Assembly: GCA_029215795.1 (NCBI GenBank)
Contig: JARDYH010000005.1
Coordinates: 38,818,001 to 38,882,000, forward strand
Length of the DNA: 64,000 nt
DNA from: Anniella stebbinsi
Lineage: Eukaryota; Chordata; Lepidosauria; Squamata; Anniellidae
Direction: 5' to 3'
Within the stretch, counting starts at the first letter, position 1. Each line of letters starts with the position of its first letter. The position numbers and the translations under genes are program-made. This document shows, in pieces, positions 25,901 to 36,883 of the stretch. Below the pieces are notes generated by a model. It searched no databases. It was not told where the DNA came from and was given only the letters and a program-made list of their open reading frames with translations.

Positions 25901-26805
25901 GGTGACCAAGGAGGACAGGGCTCCTGTAACTTTTAACAGTTGTGTAGAGAAGGGAATTTCAGCAGGTGTCCTTTGTATGCATGCAGCACCTGGTGAAATT
26001 CCCTCTTCATCACTGTAGTTAAAGCTGCAGGAGCTATACTAGAGTGACCAGGTACAAAAGCGGGCAGGGCTTCTGCAGCTTTAACTACAGTGATGAAGAG
26101 GGAATTTCACCAGGTGCTGCATGCATACAAAGGACACCAGCTGAAATTCCCTTCTCTGCGCAACTGTTAAAAGTTACAGGAGCCCTGTCTTCCTTTTCAT
26201 ATGGTCACCCTAATTTAAATGGAGTTTGCTTCTTTCCATGCACTTAAGCATGCTTAAGGAACACTTGCTAACGTTCCTTAAGCATGCTTAAGTGCATGGA
26301 AAGAAGCAAACTCCATTTAAATTAGGGTGACCATATGAAAAGGAAGACAGGGCTCCTGTAACTTTTAACAGTTGCGCAGAGAAGGGAATTTCAGCTGGTG
26401 TCCTTTGTATGCATGCAGCACCTGGTGAAATTCCCTCTTCATCACTGTAGTTAAAGCTGCAGGAGCTATACTAGAGTGACCAGGTACAAAAGCGGGCAGG
26501 GCTTCTGCAGCTTTAACTACAGTGATGAAGAGGGAATTTCACCAGGTGCTGCATGCATACAAAGGACACCAGCTGAAATTCCCTTCTCTACGCAACTGTT
26601 AAAAGTTACAGGAGCCCTGTCTTCCTTTTCATATGGTCACCCTACCATATACAAAAGAAGGCAGGCCCCCTGCAACTTTGTGATGAAGAGGGAATTTCAC
26701 CAGGAACTAATTGCATACAAATGACACTGGCTGAAATTCCCTTTTCTCTACAACTGTTAAAGTTACAGGAGCCCTGTCCTCCTTTTCAGATGGTCAGCCT
26801 ACCCT
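25901..26805. repeat. Alternating inverted array of hAT-type MITE units
   Basis: Units run AGGGTGACCATATGAAAAGG...GTTAAAGCTGCAG or the reverse. Reverse units are at about 25901-26030 and 26322-26462; forward units are at about 26073-26213 and 26505-26643; a diverged forward unit is at 26644-26805. The period of the inverted pair is 432 bp. Arms 26073-26262 and 26273-26462 are inverted copies with only a 10-bp spacer and no mismatch that I can see. Confidence 0.88.
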
Positions 26806-27385
26806 AGGTAGGTGGGCGCGGGGTGAGTACAGTGCAGGTGGGGCAAGTGGGTTGTGGGGTGGGATGAGGCAGTTGTGGGGTGTGCGGTTGTGGGGTGTGC
26901 AGTTGTGGGGTGGGCGTGGGGCGAGGCTAGCGGGGGTGGAGTGCGGGGTGGGCAGGCAAACTGCAGGTGAGGCAGGTGGAGTGGTTGTGGGGTGCACAGC
27001 TGCTGGTTGCGGGGTGGGTGGGGCGGGCATAGGGTGCGGCGGGCAAGTGTGCAGGTCATGCGAGATGGGCGGGCGTGGGGTTGACGAGGCGGAAGCGGGG
27101 TGGACGGGTGCTGGGCCAGTGCAGGGTGGCACGGCCTGGCACGGCGCGCAAGTTGGCATGGCGTGCGGGCAGCACAGCTTGGCACAGTGCAGCCTGACCC
27201 AGTGTGACCCATGGGGCGGCGCAGTGGGGGAGCATCCTCACCCGGTGTCCTGGGGCATTCCTGGCCGGGTGTGGGGCAGTCTGGCCTGGCCTGGAGTATG
27301 ACACGCTGGACTTCAAGCCCATGGGGTGGCCTGGCCCAGTCGGGAGTGCAGGCGTCTTAGCCTGGCCTGGCACTCGGGGCTGGGG
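26806..27385. repeat. G-rich degenerate repeat block
   Basis: Repeated GGTTGTGGGGTG, GGCAGGTGGAGTGG and GGGCGGGCGTGGGG words change towards TGGCACGGC/TGGCACAG and CCTGGCCTGG words near 27100-27380. No gene is supported; the open frames reflect composition. Confidence 0.75.
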
Positions 27386-27389
27386 CTGC

Positions 27390-27835
27390 CTGGATGTGAT
27401 TTCATTTATCGTTGGGTGCTGCTACTGTTTAGTGAACTTTTCTTTAATATTTTTGCTATATTTTGATGAATTAATTGGGGTGGTGCATGTGTGTGTGTTT
27501 TAAAATTATTATTAGATTTGCCATGGGTGAGTATGCTGGTGTGTGTGGATATTTATTGTATTTTCAGTCTTGGTGAGTGTGTGTATTTGTTCTGTTGGTT
27601 GTTTTTTGCCTTGGTGCTTGTCTGGATTTTTATTATTTTTCCTTGGGTGGGTATGTGGGTGAGTGTTGTATTTTTAATATTATTTTATTGCAATGGGTGT
27701 GTGCATGTTTTTGTTTTATTTTGCATTGTGTGGGTGGTTTATTATTAATATTGTCATTATTATTTTGCCTTTGGAGAGCGTGGGGGTGGATTTTTATCCC
27801 CTCTTCCAGTTAAGTGTGTGTGTGGAGGTTGTTGT
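27390..27835. repeat. TG-rich degenerate tandem sequence
   Basis: Alternating T-rich runs (TTATTATTTT) and words such as CCTTGGGTGGGTATGTGGGTGAGTG, here seen as GGGTGAGTATGCTGGTG, TGGTGAGTGTGTGTA, GGTGGGTATGTGGGTGAGTG and ATGGGTGTGTGCATG. Spacing is roughly 60-95 bp and irregular. Confidence 0.55.
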
Positions 27836-27999
27836 TGTTTAAATTGCTTTCAGGAGGATGTGGAGTTTTCCCCCACTTTGGGCAAGTGTGCAGGGGTATG
27901 TAAATTTTAATTTTTATTGCCTTTAGTGAGCATGAGGTGTGCGTGGATGCTGCTACTGCTGATCTTTCCTGGGGTGTGTATGTCTGCCTTCTTTAGTAT

Positions 28000-28160
28000 C
28001 TGGTCATGCTAGGATGGGCTCCTGCAGCTTTAACTGTTGTAATGTAGAGGGAATATCACCAGATGCTGCATGCATACAAATGATACTTGCTGAAATTCCC
28101 TTTTCAATACAGCTATTAAAGATACAGGATCCCTGTCCTCCTTTCCATAATCACTCTAAC
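28000..28160 (+). mobile_element. Older hAT-type MITE unit
   Basis: GGGCTCCTGCAGCTTTAACT, AGAGGGAATATCACCAGATG, GCATGCATACAAATGATACT and CCTGTCCTCCTTTCCATAAT match the forward units at 26073-26213 with many differences, so it is older. Confidence 0.75.
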
Positions 28161-29410
28161 TAATGGAATAATTGTAACTTTTTTCCTGTTACCATAGTTC
28201 TTTAACTTACATAGCCAGTGGTGTATAGTTTTCTCTTTCCCTCTTCCTTTAATGCAACGTTTGTGTCATTATGTAGTGCTATGTCAATGAAGTAGTGTGT
28301 TTTTCATTTTTGTTTATGACTGTTATGTCTGGTTGATAGCAAAGTGTTGCCTTGTCCCAGAATTGTTCTGTCCCAGCAAGATAATATATGAGTGCATAGT
28401 GTGGCTTGTCTTGTCTTGTTTGACTGTGTCTGGGACTCCTAGGCTCTGAAAGCATCGTTCTGAGAGCATCTGCTGGTTGCATGATCCACGAGGCCGGGTT
28501 CTGGTGAGTGCACAGTTTTCCTTGACAGGAGGGGCTTGCACTTGCTATATTAAGGTGAACAAATGTGAAGAAGCTGCAATCCCATATTTATCTGGGAGTA
28601 CGGTTTATTGAAGTCAACAGGACTTATTCCTGAGTTGTCATAGGATAGCATTGTATGATAGGACATAAGGAGATGATAGCTTCTGAGTTATCTGCTACTC
28701 AGTTTTCTTTGGGTAAAGTATTAAACTCTCTGATTGGGATTTCTGTTCTCTGCACACTGAGGCAGTGTAAATTCAGGAGACATTTGGATAAAAGGAGGGA
28801 AAGATCTTTGTCTAGCATTGTGATAATGGGCATCTGTTCTGGCCTTTCTTTGTACCTCTACTGACCATGGGCTTGTTTACATGGCTAATGAACCAGAGAT
28901 ATAATGACACATTTTTAGATTAGTTTCTCACTGATAAACCAGAAGTTGAAACAAGTTAAGAGATGCTAGTGAGAAATAACTGCTACAAGCCTTTAGTCCA
29001 TTTTGTTCCATGACTGTTTGTAGGGTAATAGTATTTTATACTCTTTCTGAATGCTACATTACTCATTTATTGTACTAGATTTTCCTGTACTAGATTTTTC
29101 TGCACTTGTCAACTGCTTCATTTGTTTAGTGCTGAATCTGTGAGTATGGATATGAGAAAGGTGATGAGGAAAGAGTGTTAAATGTTAGGAAAGGTGAGAC
29201 TACGGTCATCCAGTGAAGGATTTGCAGTCAGAAAAGATATGTGAGGGAAAAGGAGACTGTATCACACAAAGTATAGCAAAAGCTTTAAAGTACAGCAAAA
29301 GCTACAAAAGTAGGAGTGAAGTTAATTTCAGATACACTGAATGTCTCAGTGATTTTAACATGAAGATGTTATGCAGAACAGGTTTGTCTTAATTGTGTGC
29401 TGTGAAATCA
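28161..29410. other. Unassigned right part of the composite block
   Basis: Apart from a TGCAATCC short repeat at 28572-28650, nothing is recognised. No transposase-like frame was seen. Confidence 0.4.
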
Positions 29411-29422
29411 GACATGTGACGA

Positions 29423-29565
29423 AGGCCATCTTTGGGTGGGCACGTCCCTTTGGGGGCTGGCCATGTTGGTGGTCACGCCCCCTTGGAGGCCGGCCATGTT
29501 GGTGGGCACGCCCCCTTGGAGGCTGGCCATGTTGGTGGGCACGCCCCCTTGGGGCGGCCATGTTG
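29423..29565. repeat. 33-bp tandem repeat at the right end of the block
   Basis: About four units of GGCCATGTTGGTGGGCACGC followed by CCCCTTGGAG(GCT). The first and last units are worn. An 11-residue repeat in the open frame follows from the 33-bp period. Confidence 0.85.
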
Positions 29566-29600
29566 TCCTCCTTTTTGGTTTCCAAAATATGGTCACCCTA

Positions 29601-29608
29601 CATATGTA
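29601..29608. repeat. Target site duplication CATATGTA, right copy
   Basis: It matches 24444-24451 exactly. Confidence 0.8.
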
Positions 29609-30500
29609 GCAAGTCTTACAAAGTATATGACTATCTGAAAATCATCTGATAAAAGAAAAGACAAATAGATTACAAAACAACTTTCAGTGGCTTTGCAAGA
29701 ACAGAAGACTCCTAAAATGATAGAAGATACATTAAAAGTACAACCCTATGTATGTTTACACAGGAAAAAGTCCTACACCTCCCAGCATTCATAGGATGCA
29801 TACAACATTAAGCACGCATACATTTTTCATCAGTGGTTCAGAGATTTAACTGTTCTATGTCCAAGTTGAATTAAGATACATTTCTTGAATCAGAAGCATC
29901 TTCAGCATCACCACTACTACTATAAAACATAAAAGGTAGTCCCTACTGAACTCCAATGTGGAAAAATGAAAAGATCACAGAGATTAATGTCCGGATCAAT
30001 AAGTTAAAAATCAATGTTTAGTCAGATAATGTCATATTTACAGTCCTTGGCCTAGGAATTCCATTAAGAAAACATTATAGTTTAGCCTCTTTTTATGACA
30101 GAAAATTAGTTTTTAAAAGTAAAGTTGGTCTGAGATTAATATTGATCAGGACACAATTAAATAAAGGTTACAATATTGAATGAGTGTTTTTAATTGTATG
30201 GTAGCCAAGTCTAGCAATATCCTGGGAAACAATAATATGGGAAGTTAAAGAGTGACCCCTAGAAGCCATTTTTTATTTGGATGAATATATAAAACAATTT
30301 ATGACTGGCAGGCCAGAATATAAAATTATTCCTAATTCATATTTTACAGTGCAATCCAAAGGAGCCCAAACATATTGCATCCTAGATGCGGCACCATGCC
30401 CAGCAAAGGGATCCAGAGCTGCTCCTACAACCATTTGAAATGGGGCACAGAGATTCATGCCCCATCATAAAAGCAAATCTATAGCTATGCCACGTAGGAA
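29609..30500. other. Intron 8, after the composite block
   Basis: A worn TGCAATCC-type repeat may lie at 29738-29800 (TACAACCCTATGTATG...ATAGGATGCATAC). Nothing else is recognised. Confidence 0.4.
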
Positions 30501-30519
30501 CTCAATATGCTGGCATAAC

Positions 30520-30780
30520 TGTGCTATCATGGCCTAGTACGCATGTAACGATAACTCAGAGTTTTGTTTTGTTTTAAATCCTGGGTTATTGTGCTTGTTA
30601 GCGCACATAATGCTAACCAAACCACAAACGGAATGTTCATATTTTGTGTAGTCACTCCTGCTTGCAGCAGGAGAGATCAGACAACCTGTACCAGCATGCT
30701 GCCTCATTCATGATAACTCCAATTTTTTAAAAAAAACAAAAACCGGGTTTATTATTATGTGCAAACTGGCCCATGATGAC
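30520..30780. mobile_element. Possible palindromic MITE
   Basis: Left GGCCTAGTACGCATGTAACG with AACTCAGAGTTTTG, TAAATCCTGGGTTATTG; right CATGATAACTCCAATTTTTT, AAACCGGGTTTATTATTATG, TGCAAACTGGCCCATGATG. Inverted GGCCTAGT / ACTGGCC ends and inner CCTGGGTTATTG / CGGGTTTATTATT fit a worn MITE. Moderate certainty. Confidence 0.4.
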
Positions 30781-31829
30781 TCTGCACTGGGCACCAATTA
30801 GCATTTCGGGACAACCCAACATACCCAGTGCTAGCAAACACTGATTACTGGGCAGATTAGAAATAGAATAACTAAATAAGCAGTGACTTCCATGCATTTT
30901 CCCAGTCCCAGTGTGGGGAAATGTCCTACATCACAAGAGAACCTACAGAAGCAGTAGAAAGCTTTAATTTCCATCTTAGGGGCTGCCAATCGTCATTCCC
31001 TAAAGAATCACATCTTGCCTAAGGCACATGCTAGCTACTATGTGATACCGTGGAATAAGCAACATGAAAAGAAATTAATGCTCAAAAATATTACAACATA
31101 TTAAATCATTGACATACTGGAGCCAAATTGTAGAATGTGAAATATTGCTTAATACATAAAATACAATTATGTGTCCTAATTTTTAGGATACAGAGCATTA
31201 TAATTATTATACTGAAGCATATACAGCATATTCTTCCACTCTTAAAAGGTTATGTATAGTTTTAATTACATTACTGTTTAGAGCAGAAAGCTAATTTCTG
31301 GTGATAATTTTACATTACAATCACAAAGCATCATGTAACTCTTCCGTAATTACATTATGTTTATTTGTGGTGTTTCTTTTTCTGATATTAGTTTCAAATA
31401 CATTTATCTCAGATAAAGTTATAATGAGCATAAATAATTGCTCATTATTCTGCTTCTGCAGGCATTTAAAGAATGGAATCCTGAACAGTATAGGTCCTTT
31501 CAGATATAGTCCCTAAAGGTAAAGGATAGTTGATAAGTTCAATACAATCACCCTCATCTCAATTGTCTGCAAATTTCAGTTACACTTATGAAAGGATAAC
31601 ATTGCATGCCAGATTTTATTTTCTAGTTAATGCAGTAATTCATAGAGTTCTGCAACGTTGTGGTTGTAGGCCTGATCCAAGACAATTTGCTGCTTAAAGC
31701 TTGCCACAGATACAACCTTATTTGCAAGATTCATTTTCTTCCTAGAGAAAAGAGCTGCAGAATGGGAGTCCTGTTAGAACACTGGTTCTAGAAACTTAGG
31801 CACAGTAGGCTGGTTAGAACACCTCTCCA

Positions 31830-32070
31830 AACAGCATGGTGTAGTGGCTAGTGTTGGATTGGGAGTCAGGAGATCAAGGTTCTAATTCCCATTCAGCCAT
31901 GGAAGCTCACTGGGTGACTTTGGGCTAGTCACGGACTCTCAGCCCAACTTACCTCACAGGATTGTTGATGTGAGGATGAAATGGAGAAGAGGAGGATTAT
32001 GTATGGGGCCCTGAGCTCCTTGATGGGAAAAAGGTAGGATATAAATGTAATAAATAGAATAAATAAAAAT
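31830..32070 (+). mobile_element. CORE/MIR-type tRNA-derived SINE
   Basis: Head ATGGTGTAGTGGCTAGTGTT (A-box-like) and AAGGTTCTAATTCCC (B-box-like), core GAAGCTCACTGGGTGACTTT, CCCAACTTACCTCACAGGAT, and tail AAAAAGGTAGGATATAAATG with AATAAATAG. It is the plus-strand counterpart of 10815-11036. Confidence 0.85.
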
Positions 32071-32817
32071 AAAACTTTTATATGGAATTCCCTTCTTAAA
32101 TATTCCCTGTTCAGCTCTGTCTCTCTATATCGCTGACTATAAACAAAGCACATCCACCTGATACCTCAGGCGTCAGCTGAGGAGTCATGTAAGATCCTAG
32201 TTGGTCAGCTGACCGCTTGCTGGGTTACATGATGCCTATCTAGGTCAGTCACACATGACCGCATCACAATGCACACACAATCTATGAACTTTCTTCCAAA
32301 ATAGGAAGGGAATAGGAAAGTTTTAACTTCTGAAGTGCCTGAGAAAAATATACCTAGTTATGAATTCATTTATGGCAACTGTTTTAAAACTATAAGCTTC
32401 TACACAAAAGCATACCTCCCATTGGCTGCCCATTCTATTCACCGTTTGCTATATAATGACTGCTCACAATAGGACAGGATCAAGTTATAAAACAAGTTGT
32501 AATAAATTGTTTATTAATAGTTAGCATACATTTTAGAGGTTTCTTGATCATAGTAGTTAACAAATCAACAAAAGGTAGCTCAAGGCTCAAGGCTCTTCTT
32601 GTACAGGTGTGCACATTTTGGAATTTATGGCTCTAGGCAGTCTCCACACTGACCTTACCAATGATAGGTACCCTAATGATAATTTTCAAGTCAATATGGA
32701 ATCTAAAATTACTTTGCTTACTTCCACATCAACTGATTTTATGAAATACCTCTGTAGAACTATCTCTGCCTTATGAACAATTATGAGATTTCAAACCATT
32801 TCTGAAATACACTGGGC

Positions 32818-33000
32818 CTGTTCAGACAACACACTAAGCTATGATTGGGCCACTAACCCCTTTGCAGCAAATGGTTAGTGAGCATGTTTAAACTGTGGTT
32901 ATGTAGCCACCATGGTTAGGAATGGTTCACGTGTTACGCTAAGCCATAACATTTAGCTCAAACTGCTTAATCAACATGGCTTAGCGTGAACAGGGTCACT
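32818..33000 (+). mobile_element. Palindromic MITE (CCATGGTTAG family)
   Basis: GGGCCTGTTCAGACAACACA and GTGAACAGGGTCACT form terminal inverted words. GCAGCAAATGGTTAGTGAGC, GTAGCCACCATGGTTAGGAA and CACGTGTTACGCTAAGCC match 1-125 in reverse. Confidence 0.7.
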
Positions 33001-34695
33001 ATCTTGATAAATACTAGCCACTTAAGATGATTTGACTAGTTAAGTATCTTGTTGCCATTCACCAGTGTGAGCTTTGATTAATGGTAAACCAAATTCCTAT
33101 TTCATCAGAATCTGAAACCAAGTTTAACGTTTGGTTCAGATCCTGATTAAATGGGAACCCTGGTTAGAGTTAACCTTGTTGCAGGTCACCATCAATATTT
33201 CTCTTAGTGATAGTGAAGGTGGAAGACAGGGATTTATTCCTGAGGGAAAGGAAGTGAGGCAGAGCAGAATGCGGATTCCTGGTGCCTGATCTCTTAACTT
33301 TGATTGACAGGCAGGAAGCATTATATCTGTGCTGAACATGACATGATAGATCAATCAGAGGTGATGGTGGGAATCCCAATGAGTTTGGATAGGTTTCAAT
33401 ACAATTTGTTGGGACAAGAACCTTGATGTGAATATTTCTCACATTCAGCCCCATTCTAATAAGAAATATTTCTCACATTAGACTTGTCTAATAAGAAATC
33501 AATATATGAAATAGATTTTTAGCCCAACACAGGTATGAAGATTCTAATATTTTAATGTATATCTTCATGATGAAACAAGGTGGGTGTATTTTTAGTTTTT
33601 CAGACCATGTCATACAAATTTACTTCTTCCATATTTGTTGTGAAGTACTCAGAGAGCCCTTTAACCTCTGAGGCACAATATTCTGTCATATCATATCACA
33701 AGCCAAATTTCATCATGCAGTACACAATGCATGCTGAATAGTCTTCAGGCAGAATATCATGCAATAGACTTACATTGTCTTAGCCAGAGGAGGAGTTTTA
33801 GGCAGACATTTAAAAGAGGAGAAAACATTGTGTTTAATATAAAAACAGAATGTTGCCTTTGTCCTTTGGATTTTCATCTTGGCATTTCAGAAAGTGGTAT
33901 GCTGGGTGACAGGAAAATATATATTTTACAGTCCAGTGCTATCAGGCACTGTGCATATCTCTGTGGTGATTTAAGATCCACTCACAGCCTGAGAACTGGG
34001 TTCAAACAGAGCCCATTAATACTGCTGTTTTCTCCTTTCCTCTGAAAACACAGCTGTGACACACAAACGGACTTTTAAACTGCACAGAAGGGGCACAGTC
34101 ATGTCTTTAAGGCCTATAAGACTTGTGGAAGCCTGCCATTTTGTTTCAAGTTGATGACATTGGAGCCTGCTTTAGATACAGTGGTGTAAGTCATTATTTA
34201 GTGCAAAGCCGATTAAAAGTATATATCATGTTGCCCATGAGACAGATACATTAATTTCTACTTTGCTTATGCATTACTATTAAAATGCATCTTACATTGT
34301 CCACTAAAATCATTAATATCTCTTAGTAAAATCAAGCGAAAAATCCACACAAAACCCTAGCTGGTGAACTCAAAAACATAGCCTTTCAATGACAATTAGT
34401 TGCACTAGTAAGAGAGAGAAAATGAAGACATGCACATAATCTTACTTTCTCTGGTTTGGACGCACCTTATCTTGGACCTTTCTTTTACCCTGTAACCACA
34501 GGCAAGATATACTTTATACATTTTGACCTCTATGGCATAAAACAAAACCACTATCATACTAGAAATAAATACAAAATCACCTTTACCTAGCACAAATAGT
34601 GGGACTATCCTCCTTGTCCACTCTGCAACTTCCTTTGGTCTTTTCCTACATGGAAACCTGCAGCTATTCTAATTTTACGTGTTCCTTTATAAAGA
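33001..34695. other. Intron 8, unassigned
   Basis: Nothing recognised with confidence. Confidence 0.4.
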
Positions 34696-34703
34696 ACTAG
34701 TAC

Positions 34704-35137
34704 TAGGGTGTCCAGATGGCCCGGGGTTTCCCGGTCCTAACCTGGAAACCTAGGCCGAACCGGGGCAACCGGGGGGCAGCGGGGGAAAACCGGGGTGGCG
34801 GGGGGTCACACGGCGGTGGCGTGAGGCGGGCAGCGCGAGGCACTTACTTGCTGGAGCGTCCACTTCCCTCCGGTGCTCGGAATCTACTGAGAAACAGGCT
34901 TCGCGGCCTGTCCCTCAGTAGCGCGCCGGGTGATGACGTCATCACCCGGCGCGTACTGAGAGACAGGCCAGGAAGCCTGTTTCTCAGTAGATTCTGAGCA
35001 CCGGAGGGAAGCGGACGCCCAGGTAAGGAGCGCAGGGCAGCGTGGCGCGGGGGAGCGGCGCGGGCGTGCGGGGGGGTTGTTTTAGGGGGGGTGGCAGGGG
35101 GGGTCCGGGATTTTGATTGTCATAATCTGGTCACCCT
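34704..35137 (+). mobile_element. 434-bp non-autonomous hAT-type element
   Basis: Termini TAGGGTGTCCAGAT and ATCTGGTCACCCT(A) are inverted, flanked by ACTAGTAC at 34696-34703 and 35138-35145 (the last terminal A is shared with the duplication). The interior holds GC-rich palindrome copy 3 and a short G-rich run, the same components as the left part of the 24452-29600 block. No coding sequence. It is the simplest intact example of this family in the window. Confidence 0.82.
34857..35017. repeat. GC-rich palindrome, copy 3
   Basis: Arms of GTCCACTTCCCTCCGGTGCT and AGCACCGGAGGGAAGCGGAC. The central 32 bp (34922-34953) are a perfect palindrome around TGATGACGTCATCA. It is followed by CCAGGTAAGGAGCG, again a donor-like site. 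Confidence 0.9.
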
Positions 35138-35145
35138 ACTAGTAC

Positions 35146-36883
35146 GAAGTAAAGAGGGATTATTATTGTGCTTACTTTCTTGATCTTAATGATATGTTTG
35201 CAAACAATGACCAGATAGTTGATCTTCTAGACTATACCAAATCTGGAGGCACACAAATTACAAAATCATAATCTATAAGAAATATCGGCAGTATCCAATA
35301 CAGCACCACTTTTGATGCAAATCACATTCTGCTTGTGTAAACGATGTGTTGCACACTGCCAATAACACTTGGTATTGGCAGAAAACCCTATTGGTGTTGC
35401 ACTAGAGATCATTTATTCAAACACAACACAATTTACATTAGTGTTAGTTTTGCACTGGATACCTCCCTATTTTACTAAAAATACAATTATGCTATAATAC
35501 TCATTTTTAACCTTGCTTCTATGAGAAACTTCATTCTTTAGGTGAATCATTAGTATACCTCCCTGTGTCAGCAAACTAACTCTTGGCATAAGTCATCCTA
35601 CAAACTAATTTTCTGTTAAGATTAGGCTATAATCATATTGGCCCTTTACTGATGTGTGAAAAAGTTGTTCAATCCAAATCATCTTGTGCCTGGGAACAGG
35701 TTCTTAACATGGCAGCACAGGGGAAGTCAATTCCAGTTATAGCACTGCAAAAATCAAGCTCAACCCCTCCAAATTTAATTTAATACTTTAGATTTCTGTT
35801 GCAATTGTAGTTTCATGGCTTTGAAAAAAACCCATGCATCCAGAAAGGTTTCCTGCCTTTGGCAGGGAGCCAACAGTTGTGATTGCCACTGATCCTGTCC
35901 CATGCCTGAAGGAAGGGAGAGATGCTCAACTATGACATCACACGAATCTTTAGAAGCTATCCAAGCATCTCCAAGGTCTAGCACAACTGTGGAGGCAAGC
36001 CTCTGCCCTCCTCCCAAGGTAAGGAAGGGTAACGGCTCAACAGCTCAGAACTAAAGAGAGATCCAGTTTTCTCAAAGGAAGAGTGAGGGGATCTTTCCAG
36101 AATAATGAAAAAATAAAACTCACTAGCACTCCCCATTATGGACCCTACTTAAATGTCTGCCCATCTACATTATTTCCTGCAGAAACTCATTGAGCCAGTT
36201 CACACGACTGAACAGCCCACCATGGCTTATTTAAGCTATGGCAGACTGGTGAGTGCAAGCATGTGCCATTTTGAAGATTCAAGTCCCAGCCATGGCTTGT
36301 GAGTCATCTGAACTTGGAGACCCTGAGTTATGCGAGGATTAAACAAGCTTTGCATAACCCAACAACAGATCATACGTTAGCCACAGCAGGGCCTGAATAC
36401 TCAAAACCTGCCTGGCAGGTGGGTTTTAAACAAACCACAGTGGGCTGTTTTGATCATACAAACTGGGTCACTATTGCCTTTTCCCATTACACCAGCAACA
36501 CTGGAGCTGCTGCAGTGTTGCTCCCTCATGCACAGCTGGCATAATGTATGAAGCCCAGAGATGTGGGTTTTCTGGAAAATTCTGAATTAGAAATTCATTT
36601 GCATAGGATCATTCACAAAGGATTTATTTATTTATTTTGCCTACATTAGTTTGCATTGTGTTTCAGTTTGCATTCATTTGCAGGTTCGTTTGCACAGGAA
36701 AATTTTCAGTTGGCATCAGAAAATGTGATGCCCTAGAGAGATCTAATTTAGCATGTTTATTTTACTTGCATTTGGTAAACAAAGCTAAAAAAAAGTAATT
36801 TTGTCCCAATATACCACAAGTATTGGACCTGAAATATTTGAGGGGGGGAATGAAAGCACACTTAATGTGATGAAATGTTATAT
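35146..36883. other. Intron 8, unassigned
   Basis: A worn palindromic MITE may lie at 36186-36315 (CCAGTTCACACGACTGAACA, CACCATGGCTTA, CCATGGCTTGTGAGTCATCT). Nothing else is recognised. Confidence 0.4.

Larger units (their letters stand above)
24452..29600. mobile_element. 5.15-kb composite hAT-type block with 8-bp target duplication
   Basis: The left end TAGGGTGACCA (24452) and right end TGGTCACCCTA (to 29600) are inverted, and both are flanked by CATATGTA (24444-24451 and 29601-29608). hAT transposons make 8-bp duplications and have termini of the form YARNG, which TAGGG fits. No transposase frame is seen, so it is non-autonomous. Inside, from the left: GC-rich sequence with two palindromes, G-rich minisatellite, alternating inverted MITE units, a second G-rich block, TG-rich sequence, unremarkable sequence (28160-29410) and a 33-bp tandem repeat. 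It may have moved as one unit, or grown by later nested insertions and tandem duplication. Confidence 0.75.

Noticed and set aside
24764..25909. Long overlapping open frames on both strands with Gly/Arg- or Pro/Ala-rich translations
   Set aside because: They lie in G-rich minisatellite, are open in many phases at once, and have no homology. Composition explains them.
26794..27373. Open frames of up to 149 codons in the second G-rich block
   Set aside because: Same composition effect; no start context, splice signals or family resemblance.
29423..29565. CRISPR-like appearance of evenly spaced repeats
   Set aside because: The units are directly adjacent without spacers, and the DNA is animal.
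29355..29649. Repetitive 11-residue open frame
   Set aside because: It is a 33-bp tandem repeat read in a frame, not a gene.
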